From: Candidatus Macondimonas diazotrophica
GTDB taxonomy: Bacteria > Pseudomonadota > Gammaproteobacteria > UBA5335
Length of the DNA: 64,000 bases
Direction: 5' to 3'
Assembly: GCF_004684205.1 (NCBI RefSeq)
Contig: NZ_SRIO01000012.1
Span: forward strand, 16,448-80,447
Part shown: positions 8,246 to 17,990 of the stretch, one piece after another
Layout: each line of letters starts with the position of its first letter
Numbering within the stretch: the stretch's first letter is position 1
Notes under the pieces: generated by a model
What the model was told of the DNA's origin: nothing
What the model saw: only the letters and a program-made list of their open reading frames with translations
Database searches by the model: none
Program-made: the position numbers and the translations under genes

Positions 8246-9151
8246 ATGAACCTGAATCACCTCCGCTATTTCTGGACAGTCTCCCGCATGGGGGGCGTGG
8301 CCCGCGCCGCCGACCATCTGAATCTGACGCCACAAACCGTCAGCGGGCAGATCAAGCGGCTGGAAGCGGAATTGGGCACGGCCCTGTTCCAGCCCGCAGG
8401 GCGTGGCCTGGAATTGACCGAAGCCGGCAGACTCGCCTTGTCATTTGCCGAGGAAATGCTGACGCTGGGCGACGAGCTGAAATCGGCGCTCGCAACCGGA
8501 CACAGCCAGGTGCTCCCCAGTTTGCGGGTCGGTATAGCCCATGTCGTACCGAAGTCGCTGGCCTATCACCTGTTATCGCCGCTCAACGAGGCGCGGGACC
8601 CCATCCGCCTGCTCTGCCGCGAAGGCCCCATTGACCTGCTGCTCGCCGAACTCGCACTGCACCGTCTGGATCTGGTGGTGGCCGATCGGCCGATTCCGGC
8701 GGGACTGGCGGTACACGGGCACAGCCACCGTCTCGGCGAGAGTCCAGTCGGCTTCTTTGCCGCACCCGGCCTGATACCGGACGGGGTGACCTTTCCGGCC
8801 TGTCTCGATGATGCACCCCTGCTCCTGCCGGGACCGGGTGCGGCCGTGCGCGGCCAAATCGAACGATGGCTGAGCCAGGAGCGGCTCAAGCCCTGCATCC
8901 GGGGCGAATTCGACAACGGCGCGTTGATGAAGGACTTCGGTCAGGCAGGTGCGGGGTATTTCCCGGCGCCGATTTCGTTGGCCGAAGAGATCTGCGCCCG
9001 TTACGGGGTGCGTCTGGTCGGCGCCATCGAGCGGATTCGTGAATCGTTCTGGCTCATCACGGTCGAACGCCGCATCAGCCATCCGGCGATCCGGCTGCTG
9101 ATCGAATCGGCGCGCGATGTGTTGACGACAGTACGCCCGGCCTCGCCGTGA
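8246..9151 (+). CDS. LysR-family transcriptional regulator (NhaR-like), probable sbtA regulator
   Basis: This 301-residue protein has an N-terminal winged helix-turn-helix ('MNLNHLRYFWTVSRMGGVA', then 'LNLTPQTVSGQIKRLEAELG') and a LysR effector-binding domain. The N-terminus resembles NhaR. It is transcribed divergently from sbtA and the PII-like gene, so it probably controls carbon uptake, as LysR proteins such as CcmR do elsewhere; that is an inference. The start at 8246 gives the canonical LysR N-terminus; the longer frame upstream has no homology-like sequence. Confidence 0.9.
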   Translation: MNLNHLRYFWTVSRMGGVARAADHLNLTPQTVSGQIKRLEAELGTALFQPAGRGLELTEAGRLALSFAEEMLTLGDELKSALATGHSQVLPSLRVGIAHVVPKSLAYHLLSPLNEARDPIRLLCREGPIDLLLAELALHRLDLVVADRPIPAGLAVHGHSHRLGESPVGFFAAPGLIPDGVTFPACLDDAPLLLPGPGAAVRGQIERWLSQERLKPCIRGEFDNGALMKDFGQAGAGYFPAPISLAEEICARYGVRLVGAIERIRESFWLITVERRISHPAIRLLIESARDVLTTVRPASP

Positions 9152-9236
9152 CCGGCGAGCAGGCATGCTATGAGACACGGCCGATCGCCAGGGGGATGCA
9201 TCAGCGCGAAGGCACGGTGCGGGGGGGTGAGAAATC

Positions 9237-9313
<77 letters not shown>

Positions 9314-9483
9314 CAAGACGCCTAGAATAGCGATTCCCCTGCCAAACGTCCATTGGTTGATCTCGGCGTGTTTTATGCCGGCCGTACGCCGCGTATACTT
9401 AGCCACCCTGCGGCCCCGGGAATCGGGATGCCTGGCGTCGCGCCCAACCACCTCTGCCCTACCCTCTTGATAAGGAGGCCCCT

Positions 9484-9981
9484 GTGTCGGAGCAGGAAAA
9501 CGAATCGATGCTGACGCTGGTCGGCGTTCTTGGCGCCATGGTCGCCTTTGCAGTGTTCATCGGGATTCTCGCCTATTTGATCGGCGGCTTTGCCCACAAG
9601 GACCGGCCGCTCGAGGCGCGAGAAATCGCCGCATTGGAACAACGCATTGCCCCCATCGGCGAAGTCCGCACCAGCGATCAGCCACCCATGGAGACGGTTG
9701 ACGCAGGCGCCTCGGCAGCCCCGGCCGAACCCCGCTCGGGCAGCGAAGTGGTTCAGCAGGTTTGTGCTGCATGCCATAGCGCGGGCGTTCTCGGCGCACC
9801 CAAGATCGGTTCCAAGGAAGACTGGCAGCCGCGGCTGGCGCAGGGCTTCGACACCTTGATGGATCATACGGTCAACGGTATCCGCACGATGCCGCCCAAG
9901 GGCGGCAACCCCTCCCTGACTGAAGACGAACTGAAGGCGGCGCTCACCGAGATGCTGCAGCAGAGCAGCCTCTCGCCGTGA
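9484..9981 (+). CDS. Membrane-anchored class I cytochrome c (c5-like)
   Basis: This 165-residue protein has one N-terminal membrane helix (about residues 11-34), a ~45-residue linker and a C-terminal cytochrome c domain. The haem site is CAACH and the likely axial Met lies in 'TMPPKGGN', as in cytochrome c5. It probably carries electrons in the periplasm for a terminal oxidase or other reductase. The start codon is GTG, supported by AAGGAGG five bases upstream. A TATACT element at 9394-9399 could be its -10. Confidence 0.9.
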   Translation: MSEQENESMLTLVGVLGAMVAFAVFIGILAYLIGGFAHKDRPLEAREIAALEQRIAPIGEVRTSDQPPMETVDAGASAAPAEPRSGSEVVQQVCAACHSAGVLGAPKIGSKEDWQPRLAQGFDTLMDHTVNGIRTMPPKGGNPSLTEDELKAALTEMLQQSSLSP

Positions 9982-9988
9982 TCGGTCC

Positions 9989-10028
9989 CGAGATGCCGGT
10001 CGGCGCCATGACGCTGACCGGCATCTCG
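9989..10028. terminator. Hairpin between convergent genes
   Basis: A perfect 13-base inverted repeat (CGAGATGCCGGTC / GACCGGCATCTCG) with a 14-base loop lies between the cytochrome gene and the converging NlpC/P60-like gene. No T-run follows on either strand, so it may be a weak bidirectional terminator or an mRNA-stabilising hairpin. Confidence 0.5.
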
Positions 10029-10062
10029 TCCTCTCCCTGCACCCTGCAAGGCTCGATGCAGT

Positions 10063-10854
10063 CTAATTCGCTTGCGCAAGCGCCCCTGTCGCATCGACGC
10101 GGCCCCAGATCAGCCGGTGAAAATCGAACTCTGCGGTAAGCGTCGGCTTGACGATGTCAAAGTACGGAGAGACATCGAAGTCACGCGGCACACACAGGCT
10201 GTGATGGCGTGCATGGTGCACATGCCCGAGACAATCCGGGCAATCCGGCCGCCCCATCGGAACGGTTTCGACCAGCGGCAGGATCGGATACTTCACGGCG
10301 GCAAAGCATTGCGCGATCAGTGTGGAGCAGATGGCGCGCGTGGGATCGCCGCTCCCCAGCGTCAGCATGCGACGGCGCCAGTTGACCGGCACCGGGGGCA
10401 TCGGCATGAGATATCGCGCCAGATCAAACACGTTTTTCAGATCATACTGATGCCCGAGTCGGCTGCACGCATAGGCAATGAGCTGTCGTTTTTCATCGAC
10501 TGAAAGCCCGACCGGACGACAGATACGACAATGCAGTCCGCTATAGGCGTCGGCACTCAATGCCCGAACACCTGCCGCAACATCCGCCTCGATGAAGACC
10601 AGTGGGGTACCGGTGGCATCCCGCAATCCCGCTTCGGGTCCGATGTAGAGCGCCGCATGGGACCATGTGGATTGCGTCAGATACTTGATCGCGACGCTCA
10701 GCCGGGTATCGCCCTCCACCAGCAAGACATCGGCCGGCTTCAGACACGCAATGTATCGGGCGGTATCAAGTGCAACCATGGGCTCATGAGAAGCCATGCG
10801 CTGGCTGAGATAGATGCTCAGGCGACCGCCGAGCCAGCTCATCATGCGGTTCAT
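10063..10854 (-). CDS. YiiX/YebB-like permuted NlpC/P60 cysteine hydrolase
   Basis: This 263-residue protein shows the features of the permuted NlpC/P60 (YiiX/YaeF) fold: 'KPADVLLVEGD' then 'STWSHAALYIG' carrying the catalytic His, a Glu in 'LVFIEADV', and the catalytic Cys in 'AICSTLIAQCF'. Such proteins cleave amide or thioester bonds in cell-wall or lipid-linked substrates; the substrate here is unknown. A short C-terminal 'CPDCLGHVHHARHH' could bind a metal, which is not a general family trait. No signal peptide is obvious. Confidence 0.8.
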   Translation of the reverse strand: MNRMMSWLGGRLSIYLSQRMASHEPMVALDTARYIACLKPADVLLVEGDTRLSVAIKYLTQSTWSHAALYIGPEAGLRDATGTPLVFIEADVAAGVRALSADAYSGLHCRICRPVGLSVDEKRQLIAYACSRLGHQYDLKNVFDLARYLMPMPPVPVNWRRRMLTLGSGDPTRAICSTLIAQCFAAVKYPILPLVETVPMGRPDCPDCLGHVHHARHHSLCVPRDFDVSPYFDIVKPTLTAEFDFHRLIWGRVDATGALAQAN

Positions 10855-10968
10855 ACGGGCTTCACTCCATACACGGGCGCCGCCTGCAGTGGAAACGCCT
10901 CGGTAGGGTTATCGGCGCATGCCGGACGGGCTTAGCTGCGCAGGGAGGGCGCAGGAGCCGCAGCGGGC

Positions 10969-12480
10969 TCAGCGGATTGGTTGGCGATCGAGCAGGCGAA
11001 AATGGATCGCTTCGCTCATGTGTCGGGCGGTAATGGCCTCCGATTCATCGAGATCGGCGATAGTGCGAGATAAGCGCAGCAAACGGTGATACGCACGGGC
11101 CGACAGCCCGAGCCGCTCCATGGCCTGCAGGATCAAATCGCGCACCGTCCCCTTGATCGCACAGAACCGTTGTGTTTCCCGCTGCGTCAAGGCTGCATTG
11201 GATTTGCCTTGCCGCAGCAGCTGCCGTGCACGGGCCGCCGCGACGCGGTCACGCACGGTTTCGGTGCGCTCTCCGGGAGGCGCATCGCCACCCAGTGTTT
11301 CGGCACCGACTGCCGGCACCTCAACGTGCAGATCGATGCGGTCAAGCAGAGGACCCGAAATGCGCGCTCGATAGCGCGCGACCTGCTCTTCGGTGCAACG
11401 GCAGCGACCTCGGATATCGCCCAGATAACCGCATGGACACGGATTCATCGCCGCCACGAGCTGGAATCGCGCCGGAAACACGGCCTGGCGCGCCGCGCGG
11501 GAGATATGAATTTCGCCGTTCTCGAGCGGCTCGCGCAATACCTCCAATACGCGGCGATCGAATTCCGGAAGTTCATCAAGAAACAGAACGCCCCGGTGGG
11601 CCAGTGAAATTTCCCCCGGGCGCGGAATACTGCCACCCCCGACCAGAGCGACTGCCGAAGCCGTATGATGCGGCGCTCGGAAGGGCCGTCTTTTCCAGTT
11701 CTCGGGGTGAAAGCCCGCATCGCTCACCGACGCGACTGCTGCCACTTCCAGCGCCTCGGTTTCCGCCAGGGGCGGCAGAATCCCGGGCAGCCGCCGCGCC
11801 AGCATCGTCTTGCCTGTCCCCGGCGGCCCGATCATCAACAGGCTATGTTCACCTGCCGCTGCTACTTCCAGGGCGCGCCGAGCGGCGAATTGTCCGCGAA
11901 CATCGCCCAAATCCTCATCGAACGCCGCTGCAATGCCCTCGTCGAGCATTTCGGGCTGCCGCAGTTCGGTTTCGCCCTTGAGATAGGCACACACCTCGAG
12001 CAGGTGACGCGCCGGCCGCAGTGAAAGCCCGGCCACCCGGCAGGCCTCTTCGGCATTGCCCGATGGAAGGATGAGCGTATGCCCCGCGTCCCGGCATGCG
12101 ATCGCGACCGGCAATGCGGCCCGCGCGGCGCGCAATTCGCCACTCAATGACAACTCGCCGATCACTTCCAGGTTTTCAAGGGCGGCAGCTGGAATCTGGC
12201 CGGAAGCCGCCAGAATGCCCAAGGCGATGGCCAGATCGTAGCGACCGCCCTCCTTGGGCAAATCGGCAGGCGCCAGATTGATGGTGATGCGCCGAGCCGG
12301 GAACTCGAACCCGTTGTTTTGCAGCGCGGCGCGAACCCGATCACGACTTTCCTTCACCGCGGTCTCGGCCAGACCGACCACCGTAACGGCGGGAAGTCCG
12401 TTTGCCAGGTCCACCTCGACCGTAACCGCGGGTGCAAGCAAGCCCGCCTGTGCGCGGGTATGAATGACAGACAGTCCCAT
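10969..12480 (-). CDS. comM: YifB/ComM-type Mg-chelatase-like AAA+ ATPase
   Basis: This 503-residue protein has an N-terminal Lon-protease-like S5 fold domain (~1-170), an AAA+ module with Walker A 'GPPGTGKT' and Walker B 'VLFLDELPEF', and the C-terminal Mg-chelatase helical domain. The zinc-finger-like 'CPCGYLGDIRGRCRC' is present. ComM is a hexameric helicase that drives branch migration during natural transformation. The start MGLSVIHTRA at 12480 is the family start. It lies downstream of ubiK on the same strand, as in many gammaproteobacteria. Confidence 0.94.
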   Translation of the reverse strand: MGLSVIHTRAQAGLLAPAVTVEVDLANGLPAVTVVGLAETAVKESRDRVRAALQNNGFEFPARRITINLAPADLPKEGGRYDLAIALGILAASGQIPAAALENLEVIGELSLSGELRAARAALPVAIACRDAGHTLILPSGNAEEACRVAGLSLRPARHLLEVCAYLKGETELRQPEMLDEGIAAAFDEDLGDVRGQFAARRALEVAAAGEHSLLMIGPPGTGKTMLARRLPGILPPLAETEALEVAAVASVSDAGFHPENWKRRPFRAPHHTASAVALVGGGSIPRPGEISLAHRGVLFLDELPEFDRRVLEVLREPLENGEIHISRAARQAVFPARFQLVAAMNPCPCGYLGDIRGRCRCTEEQVARYRARISGPLLDRIDLHVEVPAVGAETLGGDAPPGERTETVRDRVAAARARQLLRQGKSNAALTQRETQRFCAIKGTVRDLILQAMERLGLSARAYHRLLRLSRTIADLDESEAITARHMSEAIHFRLLDRQPIR

Positions 12481-12551
12481 TTTCTTTCCCCAAGTCCTTT
12501 GGGTGGGTATCGGCGGCATCCTGCCAAGCTGTGAAACCGCGGGCGTCTATC

Positions 12552-12800
12552 TCACGGCTGAGCACGCTCGAGTGCGGCAACAGTCCGTTCCAGCTCGGTG
12601 ACCTGCACTCGCAATCGCGCAAGGACCTGTTGCTGAATCTCAAACTCTTCGCGCGTCACCAGATCCAGCCGGGCGAAAGCCGACTGCAGCAGCGCCCTGA
12701 AGTTGCGCGCGAGATCGTCCCGCAGCAGACCCGGTCCGGTCGACGCATGTCCGGCCAATTGCTCCGATATCTCGTGAATCCACGCCTGTTGGTTGTTCAC
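12552..12800 (-). CDS. ubiK: Ubiquinone biosynthesis accessory factor UbiK
   Basis: This 82-residue protein is mostly a coiled coil and matches the YqiC/BMFP family ('NFRALLQSAFARLDLVTREEF...QQQVLARLR'). UbiK binds UbiJ and supports the Ubi complex in aerobic ubiquinone synthesis; ubiJ itself is at 51.3 kb. The start is a GTG at 12800 with AAGGAGG four bases upstream; an upstream ATG adds unrelated sequence. Confidence 0.9.
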   Translation of the reverse strand: MNNQQAWIHEISEQLAGHASTGPGLLRDDLARNFRALLQSAFARLDLVTREEFEIQQQVLARLRVQVTELERTVAALERAQP

Positions 12801-12822
12801 GCATCCTCCTTGGGTTCCGCGA

Positions 12823-12839
12823 TGCACCATTTTAGTGCC
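12823..12839 (+). promoter_or_regulatory. NtrC-type enhancer site upstream of glnK
   Basis: TGCACCATTTTAGTGCC matches the NtrC dyad (TGCAC-N7-GTGCA) except at the last outer base. It is 107 bases upstream of a sigma-54 promoter, the usual enhancer distance. A weaker copy, GCAC-N7-GTGA, lies at about 12850-12865. Confidence 0.65.
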
Positions 12840-12945
12840 CCAAAATAGGGCACGCATTCCGTGACGCTCAACTTCACATAGTAGCAATTCACCCCAAATT
12901 GCCGCATTTCAATGCTCGCAACGAGTCGTTCCTCCGCCCGAAGCA

Positions 12946-12961
12946 TGGCATGGAACCTGCT
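12946..12961 (+). promoter_or_regulatory. Sigma-54 (-24/-12) promoter of the glnK-amtB genes
   Basis: TGGCATGGAACCTGCT has the invariant GG and GC separated by ten bases and agrees with TGGCAC-N5-TTGC. It lies 79 bases before the first PII start codon. With the NtrC site upstream this indicates induction under nitrogen limitation. Confidence 0.75.
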
Positions 12962-13036
12962 TTATGCCTGTGACGATTGGGGCGGATTGTCGGATATCCG
13001 TCCGGATTCGCCATTCAACAACCCCCGGAGTCATGA

Positions 13037-13378
<342 letters not shown>

Positions 13379-13504
13379 CCGATCGACTCGTACGGCTTGC
13401 GAACCCGGACTCCCTGCATGACTGCATGGATCCTCCCGGTCCAACCTCGAGTGTGCTGCATATTCCCGACCCGCGTTGCGGTGCTAGACTTCTTGGCCAT
13501 TTAG

Positions 13505-13873
<369 letters not shown>

Positions 13874-13916
13874 GACAGCCGGGAATGATTTCCTTTCCAC
13901 CCGTCCAGGAGCAATC

Positions 13917-15260
13917 ATGAATCAAAATCGTCTCCCCTTACTCAGGGCCCTGTCCCTCGCTGGACTGTCCTTGGTGCCGTTTGCTGTCGGCGCTCAGGAG
14001 GCAGCCGAAACCCCCACGCTTGACCCGGGCGATACGGCCTGGATGCTCACCGCCACGGCGCTTGTGCTGTTCATGACCATCCCCGGCCTTGCACTGTTCT
14101 ACGGCGGGATGGTCCGCGCCAAGAATGTCCTGTCCGTCCTGATGCAGTGCTTTGCAATCACCGGGCTGGTCTCGATAATGTGGGTCGTGTTCGGCTATTC
14201 CCTGGCCTTCGATACCACGGGAATGGAACAGGGCGTCGTGAATCTCCACTCCTTCGTGGGCGGCTTGTCACGCGCCTTCATGGCCGGACTCACCCGGGAA
14301 AGCCTCGTCGGTACCATTCCCGAGTCGGTCTTTGCGACCTTCCAGATGACGTTTGCGATCATCACTCCTGCCCTGATCGTCGGCGCCTTCGCCGAACGCA
14401 TGAAGTTCTCCGCCATGCTGCTGTTCAGCGCCGTCTGGCTGACCATCGTCTACCTGCCGATTGCCCATATGGTCTGGGGGGGTGACGGTGCGCTGATGTG
14501 GGATTGGGGCGTACTGGACTTCGCCGGTGGAACCGTCGTGCACATCAATGCCGGGATCGCGGGTTTCGTCGCCTGTCTGGTACTGGGCAAGCGCAAAGGT
14601 TATCCGACGACAGCCATGCCGCCGCACAACCTCACCTACACCCTGATTGGCGCATCGATGCTGTGGGTCGGCTGGTTCGGGTTCAACGCCGGCTCGGCCG
14701 TGGCCGCAGATGATTCAGCGGGCATGGCTATGCTGACCACCCAAGTCGCGACCGCCAGCGCAGCGCTTGCCTGGATGTTTGCCGAATGGCTGAGTCATGG
14801 TAAGCCGTCCGTGCTGGGTATCGCTTCGGGCGCCGTGGCTGGCCTGGTCGCCGTTACCCCCGCCTCCGGCACCTGCGGCCCGATGGGCGCGTTGCTGCTC
14901 GGCCTGATCTCGGGCGCGCTGTGTTTCCTGGCCTCGACACGGCTCAAGCGGGCGTTGGGTTACGACGACTCCCTCGACGTCTTCGGCGTACATGCCGTTG
15001 GTGGCCTGGTCGGCGCCATTCTGACCGGGCTGTTCGCCGATGTGTCCTTCGGCGGAGCCGGTCTGGCTGAAGGCATGACGATCGGCGGCCAGCTGTGGAT
15101 CCAGATCAAGGGTGCGTTGTTCACCGTCATCTACACCGGCGTGCTGAGCTTCATCATTCTGAAGGTGATCGACATCCTGATCGGCCTGCGGGTGAGCGAA
15201 GAAGAAGAGACGCAGGGATTGGACATCTCGCTCCACGACGAGCGCGGTTACAACCTCTAA
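13917..15260 (+). CDS. amtB: Ammonium transporter AmtB
   Basis: This 447-residue Amt/Rh channel begins with a signal peptide (residues 1-26, cleavage near AVGAQE) followed by eleven membrane helices. Family landmarks include 'ALFYGGMVRAKN', the first pore His in 'GGTVVHINAGIAGFV' and the second in 'DVFGVHAVGGLVG'. The C-terminal tail 'GLRVSEEEETQGLDISLHDERGYNL' is the PII-binding tail. It takes up ammonium when external levels are low. The gene ends 19 bases before a strong terminator, so it closes the operon. Confidence 0.96.
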   Translation: MNQNRLPLLRALSLAGLSLVPFAVGAQEAAETPTLDPGDTAWMLTATALVLFMTIPGLALFYGGMVRAKNVLSVLMQCFAITGLVSIMWVVFGYSLAFDTTGMEQGVVNLHSFVGGLSRAFMAGLTRESLVGTIPESVFATFQMTFAIITPALIVGAFAERMKFSAMLLFSAVWLTIVYLPIAHMVWGGDGALMWDWGVLDFAGGTVVHINAGIAGFVACLVLGKRKGYPTTAMPPHNLTYTLIGASMLWVGWFGFNAGSAVAADDSAGMAMLTTQVATASAALAWMFAEWLSHGKPSVLGIASGAVAGLVAVTPASGTCGPMGALLLGLISGALCFLASTRLKRALGYDDSLDVFGVHAVGGLVGAILTGLFADVSFGGAGLAEGMTIGGQLWIQIKGALFTVIYTGVLSFIILKVIDILIGLRVSEEEETQGLDISLHDERGYNL

Positions 15261-15279
15261 CGCATCACACGCGCATCTC

Positions 15280-15314
15280 GGCCCTGGAATCGTAAGGATT
15301 CCAGGGCCTTTTTT
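15280..15314 (+). terminator. Rho-independent terminator after amtB
   Basis: A 12-base stem (GGCCCTGGAATC / GATTCCAGGGCC) with loop GTAAG is followed by six Ts. It ends the glnK-glnK-amtB transcript. Confidence 0.95.
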
Positions 15315-15507
15315 ATGCGCCGTGATGCTCTCGACGATGCGGCGCCGTGCCGAGGTCTTCCACCATCGGCCGGCTCAAGCCGCCCCATGGGTCCGCCGAT
15401 ACTCTTCGATAGGTCACCCGCTGCACCGACCCGGAACAACCGGACCGACCCTCCCCTTCACCCCGGCCGTATCCGCGGATAGAGGCCTCAGACGGAAGGT
15501 GTGCACG

Positions 15508-15921
15508 ATGAAACTTGCCACCCTGACGAGCTTACCCTGCATCGTGGCACTGCTTTGGCCATTATGGGCCTCGGCTGAAATCTACCAGTCGCGTGACGCG
15601 GCCGGAAATCTGGTCTACAGCGATCGGCCGCTCAATGCCGGATCGATCAGAAGCGATATCAGCGTGCCGCCTGCGGGTCAGCCGTCCCCCATCGGCTTCG
15701 CTACACCCTTATCCGATGAAAGCGGAAACATGACGGACACCGATCCGGAAATCCGTCAGGCCCGTTGCCAGAAAATCCGGGAGCTGCTCGCCCGTTATGA
15801 AAAAAGCGAGTACATGATACGAGAAGGTCAGGACGGAAAGAATGTAGTGCTGAGCGATGTCGAAAAGGACCAGGAAATTGCATCGCTGCGTGAACAGGAA
15901 GCAGCGCAATGCGATCCGTGA
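15508..15921 (+). CDS. DUF4124 domain exported protein
   Basis: This 137-residue protein has a signal peptide (residues 1-23, ending LWASA) followed by the DUF4124 motif 'EIYQSRDAAGNLVYSDRPL'. The C-terminal half is charged and predicted helical, with two Cys (one near 'QARCQKIREL', one at 'AAQCDP') that could form a disulfide. DUF4124 proteins are periplasmic or envelope proteins of unknown function. The start at 15508 gives the signal peptide; the longer frame does not. Confidence 0.8.
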   Translation: MKLATLTSLPCIVALLWPLWASAEIYQSRDAAGNLVYSDRPLNAGSIRSDISVPPAGQPSPIGFATPLSDESGNMTDTDPEIRQARCQKIRELLARYEKSEYMIREGQDGKNVVLSDVEKDQEIASLREQEAAQCDP

Positions 15922-16217
15922 GTAGCGCGATGCTCACACCGCAACAGGATTGCGCAGATCACCAGCAGCCGGCCTTTCGGGCGGGCTTGCCACGTCGCCG
16001 CACACATGAATGCGGGAATGCCACATCCCATGGCAGCCGCCCCGGCGCTCTGTGAACGCCCCATTGCGCGGGGCGGGCGATATCCGAGATGGAGGTCCAT
16101 CGACGCTGATTCTGAGGACCGTCTTCCAGTCGTTCCCGGCGCTCGGCGACCATCTGCGCGCCGCATTGTGCTCGATGCGTGATCGCCCATGGTTCTCCAG
16201 GGCGTCAAAGGGATGCG

Positions 16218-16946
16218 CTATTCCCAATCGAAGCGGGGCAGGTTGTCCAGTGCCCGCCGCAGCGCACTCTGCCATTCCTCTTTCACCGCAGCGTAGAACG
16301 GTGTGTCCAGATCGAAGGTCTGATGGCGAAACACCTGTAAATCGCCCGTACGATAGAGGAGGAGTTCGACGGGCGGCCCAACGGAAATATTGCTGCGCAT
16401 GGTCGAGTCGATGGAAACCAGCGCTGCACGCGCCGCGTCTTCCAGGGAGATGGCACGATGAATGTTCCGATCCAGGATCGGCTTACCGTATTTGATCTCA
16501 CCGATCTGCAAGAAGGGCATTTGTTCCGAACAGCTGATGTAATTGCCCTCGGGATACACCAGAAAGATATCCGCCCGGCCCAGCCCGATCTGCCCTCCGA
16601 CGATGAAGGTCGAGGTCGTATCGACCAAGCCACCGGCGGCTGCTCCGTCAGTGCTTTGGACATGCCGGCTGACGCGACCGACGTACCCGGCCACCTCGTC
16701 GATGCTCTTGAAGGTTCGTAGGCTTTCGACCGCCTGCGGATCCTCGGCCTGGCGCTTCAAGGTGGCCACGACCTGCTGCGTCGTCGCGAGGTTCCCGGCA
16801 CTGAGAAGGGTCACGACACGATCATCGAGATATTCGAAGACGAACATCTTGCTGTAGGTCCCGACGTGATCAACACCGGCGTTGGTGCGGGAATCTGACG
16901 CAAAAACAAGTCCTTGATCGCAGCGGATGGCGAGGCAATAGGTCAT
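16218..16946 (-). CDS. Anbu-type (proteasome-like) peptidase
   Basis: This 242-residue protein belongs to Anbu, the bacterial ancestral proteasome beta-subunit family. It begins MTYCLAIRCDQGLVFASDSR, so Met removal leaves the catalytic Thr at the N-terminus; 'SDSRTN' and Lys in 'TYSKMFVFE' are the other conserved sites. Anbu usually sits with a transglutaminase, an alpha-E protein and an ATP-grasp gene. None of those is here, which is unusual. The start at 16946 is the only one that puts Thr next to Met; an upstream extension adds unrelated sequence. The neighbour on the other side is a divergent hydrolase. Confidence 0.9.
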   Translation of the reverse strand: MTYCLAIRCDQGLVFASDSRTNAGVDHVGTYSKMFVFEYLDDRVVTLLSAGNLATTQQVVATLKRQAEDPQAVESLRTFKSIDEVAGYVGRVSRHVQSTDGAAAGGLVDTTSTFIVGGQIGLGRADIFLVYPEGNYISCSEQMPFLQIGEIKYGKPILDRNIHRAISLEDAARAALVSIDSTMRSNISVGPPVELLLYRTGDLQVFRHQTFDLDTPFYAAVKEEWQSALRRALDNLPRFDWE

Positions 16947-17048
16947 GATCGTTCCATTGGCGAACTCGAGCGCAAGGTTTGAATCATAGCATGCACCTGA
17001 GTACACACACTGCTGTCGAGTCTGCTCTCGCCCTCTAAGGAATCCCCC

Positions 17049-17990
17049 ATGCACGATAAGGTGGCCCCAGCCTATCTCCCACGTCGCGCGGTATGTCCTG
17101 AGACGCTTCAGATTCGCGGGCTCGCACTTCACCTGCATCGCTGGCCAAGCGGAAATGGTCCGGTCTGTCTGCTGCTGCATGGCTGGATGGATACGGGCGC
17201 AACGTTCCAGTTTCTAGTGGACGCCCTCCCCGCGAACTGGGAACTGATTGCGCCAGACTGGCGCGGTTTCGGGCGCAGCGCGTGGGCGTCTGGCAACTAT
17301 TATTTTCAGGAGTACCTTGCCGATCTGGATGCCCTGGTGACGATGCTCAGCCCGGACCAACCGGTTCGGCTGGTGGGCCACAGCATGGGTGGCAACGTCG
17401 CCTGCCTGTATGCAGGCATCCGCCCGGATCGGGTGGATCGCCTGATCAGTCTCGAGGGATTCGGTTTGCCCCCCACGACACCCGATTCAGCCCCGATCCA
17501 TTATCGAAGCTGGTTGCGAGAACAGACCGCACCGATGCAGCAACGCGTCTACGCCACCTGGCCCGCCTTCGTCACCCGCCTGCAGCGGAGTAATCCACGC
17601 CTGCCGGCCGATCACGCTGCGTTCATTGCACAGGCCTGGGCCGAAGACAGTCCCCAGGGACCGCGACTCCGGGCCGATCCTCGCCATCGGACCCGCAGCC
17701 CGATCCCTTATCGACTCGATGAGGCACGCGCCTGCTGGCGTCATATTCAAGCGCCGACGCTTTGGATTATGGGAACGGAGTCTCCCTTCGCGCGACTCGA
17801 TCCGGCACTGATGGCGGAGAACCGGCGTTGTTTTGCATCACTACGGGAAACGCGTCTGACGGGATGCGGGCATATGATGCATCACGAACGCCCGCAGGCG
17901 GTGGCAAACGCCATCACCGACTTCATGGATGCACTGGATCATGACGGTGCGCCGCGATTCGGAAACCGTCGCGATGAATTTGGAGGCTAG
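17049..17990 (+). CDS. Alpha/beta-fold hydrolase
   Basis: This 313-residue protein has a complete alpha/beta-hydrolase pattern: oxyanion loop 'LLLHGWMDTG', nucleophile elbow 'GHSMGGN', and the catalytic His in 'TGCGHMMHHERP'. The substrate cannot be predicted; it resembles haloalkane dehalogenase/esterase-like cytosolic hydrolases. AAGGAATC precedes the ATG. The stop codon TAG (17988-17990) lies inside the tRNA-Cys gene on the opposite strand, so the last codons overlap that tRNA by 10 bases. Confidence 0.88.
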   Translation: MHDKVAPAYLPRRAVCPETLQIRGLALHLHRWPSGNGPVCLLLHGWMDTGATFQFLVDALPANWELIAPDWRGFGRSAWASGNYYFQEYLADLDALVTMLSPDQPVRLVGHSMGGNVACLYAGIRPDRVDRLISLEGFGLPPTTPDSAPIHYRSWLREQTAPMQQRVYATWPAFVTRLQRSNPRLPADHAAFIAQAWAEDSPQGPRLRADPRHRTRSPIPYRLDEARACWRHIQAPTLWIMGTESPFARLDPALMAENRRCFASLRETRLTGCGHMMHHERPQAVANAITDFMDALDHDGAPRFGNRRDEFGG

